A program made the translations under genes and the position numbers. The notes under the pieces were generated by a model that saw only the letters and a list, made by a program, of their open reading frames with translations, was not told the origin of the DNA and searched no databases. Below are positions 10,324 through 22,278 of a DNA stretch of 64,000 nt, piece by piece. The stretch covers positions 1,612,001-1,676,000 of the forward strand of contig CM066301.1 in the NCBI GenBank assembly GCA_033807695.1. Direction: 5' to 3'. The DNA is from Daedaleopsis sinensis (lineage: Eukaryota > Basidiomycota > Agaricomycetes > Polyporales > Polyporaceae). Each line of letters opens with the position of its first letter. Positions within the stretch are counted from its first letter, which is position 1.

Positions 10324-13300
10324 TCAGATATCCTCTACTACAGCTCGTCTCTTTTCTCCTGCATGCTTTCTCACTTTCCTTTTGCGTGCTCCTGCGTTCT
10401 CTCGGCATATGTTGTCGCAAAAGAAGTCCCCGGCTGGCTTCCTCTTCAAGTTGACACAGGCGTAGTGATACTGTGAGTTAAATTCAGTCCATGTCTCCTG
10501 AACAAGTAGACTAGCGTTGCTTACCCATTGCCCACAGGCTGGTCCGTCACAACGGATCATCTCTCCAGTCCCGGAATCACCGCATATGCAGTGAGGTGGC
10601 AGTGGGTCCGACAAACGGTCAACAGCCTCACCGTTATCGACCACTTCCCCAGAGTTGGTAGCCGCATTGGCTATGTCGCTCTCTGCGTCTTGCATTGGTA
10701 CGTTTCTGCTAGAACTGCCCGTATCTGCAGGTGCTTTTCTGACCGGTATGCGAATGCGTAGGCCCGAGCCTGAGGGTGCGGTAGCTGTCGAAAGATGGCC
10801 CGGCGGGGATCGACTTGGAGGGCTTGGGCATGCGGGGATGGGGAGTCTTGATCCCGGCAATATCTTGCATTTGTCAGTGAGTACCTGTTCTGCGTCAGTA
10901 CTCGTAATCATCAGCATGGACACTTGGACGACGGACCTGAGCATCTACTATATCCATATCCGTCTCGCACGTCCGGCGAGTCCCATCGCTAGGCCTCGAA
11001 ACTCCGACTCCATGATGATTATCACCGCGGCGGCTACCAGAATCAGACTCTGAGTCGGAGTCAGAGGAGCTCTTTGAGTTGGAGCTTTTATCTGTGTCGT
11101 CGTCTGAGTCGGTGCTTGGTTTGCCGCAGTTGTTCACGATACTAGTCCCTGGTGCCAGTGAGATCGAATGAGCCTGTTGGCTCTCTAGATATGAGGTGCT
11201 ATGGATTATTAGAACGATGACATTCCGCACAAATGAAGATGCCTCACCGAACTGCCATCTTACACACATGGGCCTCGGAGATCGTCTCCGCTGTTTTTGC
11301 TGCTTTCGCTGCCTTCCGCTTTCGCTTTGTCTCACGAGGCTGGGTCTCAAGCAGCTCCTTCAGAGCATCGCACTCCGCACCAGTGATGTGCCATAATGTT
11401 GCGTATCGCTCGGGATCTTCGCGGTGGGCTTGACGAAGGTGGTCTTCCATATTATACTTCCATATTGCGTTCGATCTCGTGGGACAGAGCGGGCATATAA
11501 TTGGTATGTTTGTACACGGCGTCCGACCGGTCGACTTCATTGCCTTAGCTATAGAGAACTTGAATTTGAAAGGACATCGAGAACGAGCGAGGTCGATGAC
11601 AGCAGAGCTGTTGGCACCTTTCCCTTTCTTCACATAGACGACGCACGACTCGCCGGTCGCTAGACAGAATCCACACGGTGTGGCGCGGCGATCGACCCGA
11701 GGATCATGTAAGATATGCGCACCAATGTGTTTGAGAAATAGGAAGCTAGATCGTTGCTCCGCAGTGAACAACAGTGATGGGCACAGGGAGCATGGACGAT
11801 GCTGACTGCGTCCCATGTTTTCACCAGCCGCTCCCTCTGACTCGCAGAGAAAACAAAGCTTTCCTGTTCCGGATCCCAGGTAAGTATCCGTCACGCTCGT
11901 ACTAGATCAGCTTGACCACATACCTGAATTTGACCGGTATGGGAAACCGTCAGTGCTCGGAACTTCTGCCCAAGAGGTCTCCGTCACCCCGGCTCCAAAG
12001 AGTTCACATGCCTGGGTGCGAAGCTCGACCGTTCGGAACTGGTACGTGATCTGATTGTCCGTCGAACTTCGGGTTGAATTGTTGACAAGTTCTGGGTCGA
12101 TTGCCTGAATCGCCTTCCCTTCTGTCTGTAGAGATGTTGTCGAGCGAAATTTCTCGAACCGGCCTATCCACACCCAATCGGCTTCGTCGTTGTCCGCGCT
12201 CGGTGCGATGGGACGGATGCTGAGAACTTCGAAGCCCACCCGCACAGATGCAGATCGGAGATCGTCCAGAGGTATGGAACAGACACTGTGTGATCCGTTC
12301 CTGATCTCGCATATCTGAATGACAGCGAGGAAGAGAAGCCCGTCGACTCGCAGCAAGGTAAGAGCGGGATCATCAAAGCCCAGCGAGGGCGTGCCAAATG
12401 TAGGTTCTTCGTCAAGGATGATCTTCGAGCTGGTATACCGGGTGTAGCCGCACACGCGCGCGAGTCGATCTGTGGAACCCGGGGCAGATGATGTGTAGGA
12501 CTCAGGAGATTCAGAGAGGAGCCGTAAGAAGGTACTTTTGTGCTGCTGCGCAGCTCCTGGTGTCTGACTGACGGGCAGCCAAGGTTCGAATAGCCTGGTC
12601 CCACTGTTACGAGTTCGGACCTCCTCTGCGCCCAGAAGGTCTTCGATATCAGGTTCGAGTGGAAGAGTAGTGTCCTCTGAGTCGGGTGTGCGCAGCGAGG
12701 TTGAGCTGTTGTCCTGAGAGGCAGGAGACGAGAGCTCCTCTTCGACGACCTCATCTATTCTCAGTCCACCGAGATACACGAGTTTGCCATCCCCGAAGGG
12801 ACGTAAAACATCGCTCATGTTAGAAGATGATCCATTGTCAGGGAGGACCACATTGAACGGTGCAAGATCTTCTTCGGCAAGTTGACGGCCACGATACCAG
12901 CATGTCTGTAGAACGATGTTTTTGACGGAGACATCGCCGGTCCATGAGTGAGGATTGACATGATCGGCAGCGGACTTGATTGCATCTGCAGACCCATGTA
13001 GTTGAGGGATGGCGAGACGACGAGGACCTCGGTCCCACTCTGGGTGTTCCTGCAAGATGCGGGAGCACTGTACCGCACCATTGACACGGTTGGTTAGTTG
13101 AAGCTGGTCAACGTTCGCATCGCTGCCGATCATGGTGCGTACGAACCCGAACACCTTCTCCAGAGCATCTGTACCCAAAGATATGACCCATAACTTCCCG
13201 TCATCTGGATGCTCCACCAGGATCTTCGCCACGCAGAAGTATACGTTCTTGATCATGATCTGTGCGTCGAGGTAGAGAATGGCCGGGATGAATCCACCCT

Positions 13301-16117
13301 TGTCCTGCTGGTAAAGTGCGAGAAGCATATGAGCAACCGCACTGAGCTGTTCGAGCTGCTCTCGGAGACTGAGGGCGACATTGGTGTAGCACTGTAGAAG
13401 TCGAGAGTATACACATCCAAGTAGTCTCAGGGATTGGCGGACGCTGCGGTAGATAGGAGTCGCATCGTTCGGTGCTGGTGGAAGGGATGCAATCGAATTG
13501 AGGAGTCGGAATGCTAGAACGACATCTTGTGGATCATTTGGGGAGAGGAGTGTGTCGGCGGTGCTACTTTGCATGTGAAGTCCGTCGTCAGATGTCAAGT
13601 GCCGCTTGATGAGTGACCGGGTCAGAGAAGCACCATTAATCTGCACAGGCATCGACCGGAGGAGAGCGTTTCGGAAACGCTTGAGCACATGTCGCCAGTC
13701 TTTGTCGCATGTAAGGTCTTCTGATCCGACCAGCCGGTTGAAGAGAGGGAGGGGATGCAACAGGGTGTAGAGCGACGACGACGAGGCGAGCTCGAAAGAC
13801 ATTGTGAGGAGGCCAAGGGCCTTTCCTCTACGTGCTTCGCCATCGGATGAAATGCAGTATAAATGCTTTCCGGACGAAGCAATGTGGATGCGAATGGCGG
13901 TGACTGCATGCTGCAAGAGGAGCAGATGCGTCTCTGCATCTTCTTGCTTGCACGTTCCAGAGACGAGGAAAGGCCGAGCAGCATATTCATGGTGATTATC
14001 GGAGATCGCAGCTACAGCAATGACGGTCGCCTTTCAAAATTCAGATGTATGTATCAGTTACTGGTGCATGCTCACTATGTCAGGACTCACCTCAACCGCG
14101 GGGTGCACCTTTTGAGCACATAGAAGCTCACTGAGTACGCGAAGCTCTTGAAGAGACCGGAACTCTAGGCAGCACTGATGATCGTGTTCACGGCATACCC
14201 CGAGGATCATGTTCGTCACAGGATCCCATCGGAACCGTTCCTCGAGCTTCAGTTCATCAATCATCAAGACAAACCCAATTGCACCGCTCCAGTCTGCGTC
14301 GTCGACCGGAAGACAGCACTGCAGATTGTATAGCATCTCGTCTACTGTAGGGAACCCAGGAGACGCCTGCAAGGGGTTGCTAGAGAAGTGTCGGCGAGTT
14401 GTCGTCAATGAAGGAAGCCCAAGTGATCGAGCAGCAATGTCGGCTGCCCTCTGACCACCCAATTTCCACATGAGATAGGAGCGCTGGTAGTCGACCTCAT
14501 CGTAAGATCGAGAGGCGAAAATGCGAAGGTTTGCTTCGTCTATCTTGGTGACAATCGCATGGATACCCATGCGGTTCTTACGAGCAATGGAGACGACCTT
14601 ATGTACTCGTGAATGGACATCTGCGTGTGCGACTGCCATGACAAATCGTTTGTGTCCTGCGAGGGCGCGTGCACTGGTCAAATATCGCCGAGACAGGTTC
14701 AGTTTGTTGAGACGAAGCTCGTCTAACTGAGTATTCTTGCGGCGGAGCAGATCGACGGTAGAGTTGTATGGAAGGAATTGAAAGGGGGTGTTTTCGTGAA
14801 TGCTACCGGTAGCAATGTGTTGCTCGATTCCCGTGACGTAGTTGTTCTTAGATAATGCAGCACATCCTCCACAGGGACCGTCATCGACAGAGCGACCCAT
14901 GCAGTCGACTGAGCGCAAGATTATCGTATGGGGGCCGATAGTGACGTACCACGGCAACGGCGTCTGGACATGAAGTCCAAGAGGATATACGCCATGCGGT
15001 GATACTCCAGCGGGAACCTGTAGCAGGTAGCCGGAGCATGGTTTCACAATTGAGTCCTGCGCAGAGGAATTGCGCAGTCCTGCTCGAGATTGCGGATGAG
15101 TCGGCTGAGAGGCGAGCCTAGGGAGAGATGGTGGGTCAACAGTGAGTATCCGAGTCTGAGAATCCGGCGACGATTCAGACGCATCGGAAGAGGTGTGGAC
15201 ATGGCCCGGCTGGAGGCCCTCGACAACCGAAGGATTTGGTCCATCCGTTTGACAGCTTTGTCTTGTTGTTAGTGTCGCAGAATCAATTGTGAATATTTGA
15301 AAGACATACCACTGGCAGGTAAGTAAGATTGCTTCGTGAAGGCGTACGAGCTTGCCTTCGAGCAGCTCATGGGTGACACCTGGCCAGGTAACAACGGCAC
15401 TGAGCCATTTCATGAGGTCCGGGAGATTGATCCGACCTTCAGTAATGCGTAGTGCGAGCTCTGAAGCAGTGATCCCATAGCCAATTGCGGCATTTAGCTG
15501 CGAGTCGACGAGGTGCCATTCGGATTCATACTCCTCGTTATCCACATACTCCGGAGCGGGACAGAAGCTCCATACGCAAGTACTTGAAGCGACACGGCAC
15601 TTCAGAGAGTCTGGTAGCGACCGCACAAGGGTCTGCAAACGATCAAGTGCCGTGATCGAGGGGGAGTCGGCAGAGTCAGACAGCGAGGAGCCCTGCACCG
15701 TCGGAACGTGTGACAGAGACGGTGTGATACTATGTTGATCCATGGGGACAGAGTGTGCATCATGTATGAAGAATTCGGGGAGGTCGGAAGATGATGGTAC
15801 ACCGCTCAATTCAAGTCGTGCAGGCCCGGGAATTTGATGTGTGACAGCCTGAGGTTGGTGTGACAGCCAGGCGGTGAGGAGATTTCCTCGACTCCCTTGC
15901 GCCTTGATCTTTGCTCGATGCTCCTTGCTTGTCGTATGAATAACCCAGTTCGCCTCACCGCCAGTACCAATTTTAACATCTCTTTTGCAGGCATCGCAGT
16001 AGCGTGTCGCCAAAGTTGGAGCCTAGTAGTGAGTTCCCCGAGATAAGGCGTCAGCCATCGCTCATCATAATATATCGGCACAATAAAACATACCACATCT
16101 GACTGCCTCTTGTCCAT
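10324..16117 (-). CDS. P-element/THAP9-like transposase with zinc fingers and PHD finger
   Basis: Predicted exons (minus strand): 16117-16094, 16022-15310, 15255-14091, 14030-11924, 11863-11268, 11173-10937, 10884-10525 and 10470-10324. All introns are GT-AG and 52-94 nt, and the joined frame has no stop (about 1,782 aa). An N-terminal Cys2-His finger (YCDACKRDV...HTTSKEHR) is followed by a linker of about 450 residues. The RNase-H-type catalytic core then has Asp in VLMIDELKLEERFRWD, a second Asp in ISSDGEARRG, the block DKDWRHVLKRFRNALL, and Asp and Glu three residues apart in LGTDALEKVFGFVR. This matches the P-superfamily D-D-D/E plan. The C-terminal third has Cys-rich and C2H2-like fingers, an acidic Ser stretch and a PHD finger (CICGDSG...MIRCDG..C..W|YHYACV...FFCDNIC). 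The start at 16117 gives an eight-codon first exon that splices in frame. It probably excises and integrates this element in the nucleus. Confidence 0.8.
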
Positions 16118-16409
16118 ATTGTGGAGACGCGAGGATCCTACCACGGGCTGATGCTGCAGGACTCGGACTCAGGCTAAGGTAACAGGGGATGTTTCGGAGA
16201 CGGGCCATGCATCGTTGGAGGCCAAATTTTCGTGTGTGAACGCAGATCCATGGTGATTCACCGAGTCTAGGACACGGGGGGAACTACTAGACAGCAAAGA
16301 GGTATCTAGTATACCCTTCGGGCGAGTGTGGAAGGTGTTAGAAGTAGACCTCCCCGAAGTGAAATAAGGACCCCGTGGACCCCCCTCCCCCCCTAAGCGC
16401 TGGTCTCGG

Positions 16410-16730
16410 CATCCGCCGGTGCCCCCCTCTTGACGTCATAGTTTGTGTGGCATCGACATCGTCTGGGCATATAAGGCTTAATGAACCGACTAAGCGCCCA
16501 TTACGTAATACTCAATACTCCAAGATGACGACCAAAATCATTATAGGTCGGGAGTTTTCGGAAGCTTACATAAGTGTTTTACATAATGGGCGCTTAAACG
16601 CCTTTTTGAGCGCACCTCCCTGCCCAGCCTTAGCCTCTATAGATATAGCACATATTATATACCATTCTGTTTAGAAAATTCACCTCTATCTCACTGTAGG
16701 GTCCATATCTGCCATAGGGCAACATCATAT
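16410..16730 (-). repeat. Right terminal inverted repeat with nested palindrome
   Basis: This is the inverted counterpart of 9828-10132. Its nested foldback pairs TAAGCGCCCATTACGTAA (16491-16508) with TTACATAATGGGCGCTTA (16579-16596). The two ends have drifted at several positions, but the block order is the same. Confidence 0.8.
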
Positions 16731-17860
16731 GACCTATATAGCATATGGATACCACATTTACTAATCATTAAAGTGCTAATAATATAATCTCTCCTGTAGT
16801 GTGACTATGGCACATATTATATATCATTCTGCTCAGAAAATTCAGCTCTCTATATCTAAATATATATAGTACTCTAAATATATATTTAACAGTGCTTCAC
16901 TAGGGATACTATTGGAGATATCAGTATACATTGTGGGGTAAGCACTTACCTACATGGATATAGCATATATTGTATCCTGTTCTGTTCAGAAATATCAGCT
17001 CTGTCTCACTGGATTCAGTATACTGCTCAGCACCAAAGTGATATGACCTCTATAGTGTGATCATGAAGTACTAACACTATAATACTTTATAGTGTAACTG
17101 TAGTACATATTATATGTGATTCTGATTAGAAAAATCAGCTCTATTCATCTATGAGTACATGGGTGTGGTGTAATGGAGCCTGCAAAGTACTATTGAAAAT
17201 CCTAGTAAGTTTTGTAAGGTAACCACATGATTCAGTCTTCTCCTCCTCTAACCTTTCACATTCAGGTAAGTTTATACTGACCATAAATCTGCTACTAATA
17301 GTCATTTTGACCTAAAATTGGATTGTCTGACATTGCTCTCTGTGAGGGCACTAAGGGGGAAGATGGCTGTGGTGGTATATTTCCTCATAAACACCGTAAA
17401 GGGATGTGTGGCTGCTTGTCAGAAAGCTTTGAATGTGGTATACAGAATAGCAGGTTGTCAGCAAATTAGTATCCCAGTTAAATCAAGGATATAACATCCT
17501 ATATACCAATCTAATTAGCAGAATTGACTCAATCTACTGACACAGTTAGTGGGTGTCTGTTATATACCCAACAGTAATCACTCAAATGGCTCAACCAACA
17601 CTGCTACTAAGACTAAAAGGAAAAAGAATTGCTAGTATGATTGTATGCTGTTATGACCAGAGTAATCACCTCTGACTATCTGTATAACTATGATAATGAC
17701 TACAAATGCATATTGATCAGCCCAATTAGAGCATTTAAGATGTTTGAATGCTTGATTGCTTTATCCTTGGCAGATATACGTAGTGTGCAGCATACATCAT
17801 TCCATTCTGAGAATAGAGCTCTATCTTACTCTGTTATGTTAATTTTGACGTATTACACTC
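16650..17860. repeat. Degenerate repeats of the transposon's outer motif, about 150-bp spacing
   Basis: The motif TAGCACATATTATATACCATTCTGTTTAGAAAATTCACCTCTATCTCACTG at 16645-16698 recurs in diverged form near 16810, 16957, 17100 and 17775, mostly at roughly 150-bp intervals. It also forms the outer part of the left terminal repeat in inverted orientation (9845-9905). The intervening DNA is AT-rich with no gene. Confidence 0.65.
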
Positions 17861-18580
17861 TCATATAGGCACAAATCCAGAACGTTCAAGGTAAGATTCA
17901 ATCAATGCTATGTATTAATATACAATATATAGCATGATTGTCTACAATCTTAAGCTCTATCACTTTTCCCAAGCCTATTTAGACATTTGTCAACACACCT
18001 GCATCTCTATATTTGTTTTCTCAAAGTAATTGCACTCAAGGCAGGTGTAGTTGGATCAGAAAGTGAAGCAGGCAAAAGCGGCTTAAAGACCTCATGGCTA
18101 TTAAGATTGCCTTCTAGATGTAATGGCAACAGTATATTGTGACAGCTTATAGACAGCAATCATGGATATGTGGGGTCGAGAATAATGGTATACTGAAGTG
18201 ATGGATGATGGTACTGGACTTTATAGATAATTGGACCTACCCTCTGATATAGATATATTAATGTCGTGGACCAATGATGATCCCCGGTGAAAAACCGACA
18301 TGGGGGATTCCGGTACCTTCAGTCATGGTCTGCGCGGCGTCAAAGTGTTCTGCCACGGTCTGTCACGTCCTGCGAGGGCGTCTAATTCCGTCTTGTACCC
18401 CGTCCATCAGACAAAGTTACTAGTTCCTCGACGACAAAGTTGCTGATCAGCAGTAGATCTGGCAATTTCGGTAAACCAGCGTCAAAGTTAGCTACTGCTG
18501 TACTTACTCTCTACGATGGAATCAACTCAGTCTCATCTTACTGTCCTCCTCGCCAACCTGCACTTTCAAAAGCTTCTGCC
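17861..18580. other. No recognisable gene upstream of Tnp2
   Basis: AT-rich DNA changes near 18290 to GC-richer sequence that probably belongs to the Tnp2 element (5' leader). I could not identify a CACTA-type terminal repeat here. Confidence 0.4.
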
Positions 18581-21500
18581 ATGCCGATGAGGTCAACTGA
18601 CATCACAGACGACATCCAGGAACTTCCTCCGGAACGAGCACATAGCGGTAGCAAGGTGGTATGCAACTGTCACCTGAAATGTAAGGGCAGAAATGAGGTC
18701 GACCAGCGAACATGGCATGATCATCGCAGGTTCCGCATACGCGATGGCGTATTCAGAGCCGCAATTCCTCTGCCACAATGCACCGGTGCCTCTGCAGGCG
18801 CAGTGCGGAATGGAGGTCCCCAAGCGACTGGTAGTACCAGTGGCAGTAGCCGCAACTTCGCCCCACCAGCCGGCACTCAGGCTACAGGCTTTCAAGGCGG
18901 TTTTGCCCGGATGTGCAGGTCTCGCAAGAGGCGTCGAGTGGATGAGACCGAGGACGACATTGACGGCCGCCATTCCGACGGCCGAGATCCATCTCCGGTA
19001 GGCCAGATATCATCATTTCTGATGCGTGTTCATTCGCTTTTTCTAACACCATCACTCTTGTGCCCGGGCTGCTAGGATCCTTGGCTACCAGGCGGCCGTG
19101 GCTCTTCCGCACCTCCGGGAGGATCTGATGGCGCGGGCAGAGGCTCTGAGGAGCCGGGGAACGGTGGGGATGCCGGCAATGGCGAGGGTCATGATGATGA
19201 TGATCAGAATGGAGACGAGGGTACGCGCACACATTTTCGCATATATTCTACTATATACTTAATCTTGACCTGGGACATTTGCTGTACAATACATACACAG
19301 ATGACGAGCCTCCTCCGCCCCCAGCAGAGGCTCGCGAGGAGCAGATCAATGTCAAACGAGAGCAGCTGAAAACCACGCTAGAGTTTATCACTCTGATCAA
19401 GAATGCAACACTCGAAGCAAGCGGTTTGAGTCCGGACGATCTGCATCGTCTTCGTCACCCGATTGAGTCAGAGTTCTCAATTGAGGACTCGCTCACCCGT
19501 CTCTCGATAGAGCTATACCTTGCTCTCTCTCCACATTCACAGGAAGCGTACAATGCCGTACGCGACGCGATCATACAGTTCTCAGGTGCTATTGATGTAC
19601 TTTCGTTGTATAAGGTATGTTCCGCCGCACTCATTAGGAGCTACTAGTTCACTCAGTTTGGCGTTAGGTTCGATGTGTCATCCGAGAATTGTCAGGGATC
19701 ATCGAGAAGCTCGATGATATGTGCGTCAACAGTTGCATAGCATACACCGGTCCGTACGCTGCTGCGCGACTGTGTCCTTTCTGTGAAGAGCCCCGCTACC
19801 GTGCCAACGAAGACGGTTCTGACTCGACTGCTCCACGTCGGCAATTCACTACGACTCTCCCGGGTCCGCAAATCCAGAATCTCTTTCGGACCGCTGCGTC
19901 TGCTGACAACATGGCATACCTGTTCAAAGCGGCCCACGCTCTCCTGCGCATCACTCCTGAAAATAGTAGCCCTGCGGTCTACACAGATGTCGTCTCAGGG
20001 GCCCATATACTCAAGGCTGTGGAGGAGGGAACAATTGGTAAATACGACACTGTCCTCTCATTCTCAATCGATGGCGCACAGCTCTACCGCAACAAACAAT
20101 CCGACACCTGGCTATATCTGTGGTCCATCGAGAATCTCTGCCCTCAGCTGCGTTTCTTGAAACCTTCTATTGTCCCCGGTGGCATCATTCCTGGTCCTAA
20201 TCACCCGCGCAGTCTCGACTCTTTCATCTTTAGTGGGTTGTACCATGTCTCCACGCTCATGAAAAAAGGTCTCCGGGTCTGGGACTCACGTACTCGCACC
20301 GTGGAGATCTGCCGGCCCTTTGTGCCAGGTCCAAAAGCGGATGGCCCTGCTATGTCGGCACTCCAAGGAGCTGTAGGACATCATGGCGCTCTAGGCTGTC
20401 GCACCTTCTGTCCGCTGCCAGGACGACACAAAGCTCACTGCCCTTACTATTACCCTGTCTTGCTGAAACCCGACAACTTCACTGTGGCTGGATGCGACCA
20501 CGACGATGTTTCTCTCGGTGCGATACCTGATTCCTCTCCCGAGCGTTATGAAGAGCTACTGAAGCTTGTTCTCGCGTCTGAGAACGAGACTCAATACACC
20601 AAGATTCGACGGGCGACAGGGATCGTCAAACCTAGCTTGTTCTCGGCTCTCGAGCGGTCTGTGCCTGTTCCGCTGGGTTTCCCTATTGACTGGATGCATC
20701 TCACGGGACCGAACCTGTTCGAGCTCTTCCTGGGGCTGTGGCGCGGGACCATTGAAGGCAGCAAAGGCGACCCGAAGGCTAGACGGTGCGCAGTTCTGCA
20801 GGACGAAGAGTGGACAGAGCACAGCCTCGATGTTGAGTATGCGAAAGGCTATCTGCCGGGGTTTTTCGAGGACGCACCACGCAACCTCGAACAGAAATGC
20901 AACAGCGGGTATAAGGCGAAGGAGATGCAAACTTACCTGTGGAACTACACCGCCAACATGATGCGGCGTCGACTGCCTCGTGACATGTGGCTCAACCTGT
21001 GCAAGAAGGTGAAGGCCGTCCGTAACCTCAGCACCTACTCGGTCCCTGTCAGCAAGGTCGTCGAAGCACAGGAGCTGTTGAACGACTCTACCGTTGAGTT
21101 CGAACTACTGTACTATGGGCGAGATCCCGACTGGCTCCATGTTGTGCACCCCACCATCCACACCCTCTGGCACGCTCCGAACCAGCTCGTTCAGCATGGC
21201 TCCCTGATCTGTCAGAGTCAATATCTGATGGAGCGGTACATTGGTGATCTCGGAGGTCTCATCAATCAACCATCCAACCCATATGCAAACCTGTCACAGA
21301 TTGCAGCTCGTCGGTGGCAGGAGAATGCCATCAAGGTGCTCCTTCCTAACTTGGACCGCTCGAAATCTCCCTCCCGCTTGCCTCGTGGTTCCGTGGAGCT
21401 GGGCGATGGATATGTCCTGCTTCGGGCTCTCGAGGACCGCCGTGTACCTGCAACCCGTTCGGAATCTCGGGCATTTTTCGACTACTTCGAGGAACATCAT

Positions 21501-22093
21501 CCTGATCTTCTCGAAGGCCTTGATGGGACCCACCATGAGCGTCGCAATGAGTTCTCGTACCGGTTACGACGCTGGGCACGTCTTCGTCTGCCTTCCCTTC
21601 ATGTCGCACGAAGCGCATGGAAGGAAAGGCAGAAGACACTTAATCAAATTCGCATTGCACGATGCGTCAAGGTGTGTAGTCTCACCGCTGTGACAATAAG
21701 TAGTAGCATGGGAGTATTAATGACACAGAGCAGTTCCTGGATGTCGACAAATCAGTACGCGTCGGGGAGGTCTTGTACTTCCACCTCACAGATGTCACCC
21801 ATGAGCCGCTTGCAGTGGTGTCGGTCTTTGGCTTGAAGGAAGAAGAACTCTTCCACAAGTCCTTCGGTTGCATAGAGATGATGCAGTACAGGGGCAACGA
21901 CGGCATCCGTGTGATTCATGCGAAGACCATTCAGGCCGTCGTTGCGATGATTCCGGACGTTAGGGTGAGCGAGAACGAGTGGAAGCGAGACAAGGAGCAC
22001 TTCCATGGCAGGCGCAAATATTTCGTAGCGGAGAAGCTGGGCTATGCAATTGCAGCAGGGAGTGTTGATCCCGAGATTGATGCAGACGAGTGA
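18581..22093 (+). CDS. tnp2: Tnp2 transposase (CACTA/EnSpm type), intact
   Basis: Predicted exons: 18581-18997, 19076-19220, 19301-19614, 19668-21671 and 21731-22093. All joins are in frame, giving about 1,080 residues. The N-terminus has the Cys/His motif typical of the family (VCNCHLKCKGR...RTWHDHRR). Exon 4 carries the zinc-ribbon-like CIAYTGPYAAARLCPFC.EPRY and the catalytic signature FSIDGAQLYRNKQSD. It continues with PGGIIPGPNHPRSLDSF and DWMHL. The C-terminus has VRVGEVLYFHL..V..EPLAVVSVF and TIQAVVAMIP, also standard. The protein cuts and moves CACTA elements. Start 18581 gives the finger-bearing exon; an earlier start is possible. No disabling mutation was seen. Confidence 0.88.
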
Positions 22094-22278
22094 ATTATAT
22101 TCTATTGCTATTTGGAGTACCAGAGCCTCGGAGGTGGACATCGTGGCGGAGAGAGGCAACAAGCAGCGCCATGCGTGCCATACTTATTCGCATTCACACA
22201 CAAACTGGTGTGGGCGCTTATGTCGATGTCCCCCCCAGACTACACTATGCAAGTCCAAACCCGTGTACCTCAGAGAAC

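Larger units (their letters stand above)
9823..16735 (-). mobile_element. P-element-like DNA transposon with long inverted ends
   Basis: A minus-strand transposase gene (16117 to 10324) is enclosed by inverted repeats of about 300 bp. Left and right ends match as reverse complements in blocks. The outer AT-rich motif is 9828-9910 against 16645-16730, including GGCTAAGGCTGGGCAGGGAGGTGCGC. Next comes a TTAGGCGCCC-type palindrome, then TAAGCCTTATAT..GACGATGTCGAT, and then AAGAGGGGGGCA. Inside them a roughly 40-bp block (AAGTGAATTAAGGAC...CCCCCCTCCCCCCCT) occurs as a direct repeat at about 10156-10198 and 16357-16395. I could not find a target-site duplication, so the exact outer edges are uncertain; the outer motif also recurs in the DNA to the right. 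The intact gene and similar ends suggest a fairly young element. Confidence 0.75.

Noticed and set aside
14058..16013. Treating the large minus-strand frames at 10.3-16.1 kb as separate genes
   Set aside because: Good GT-AG introns of 52-94 nt join them in frame, and domain order matches one transposase.
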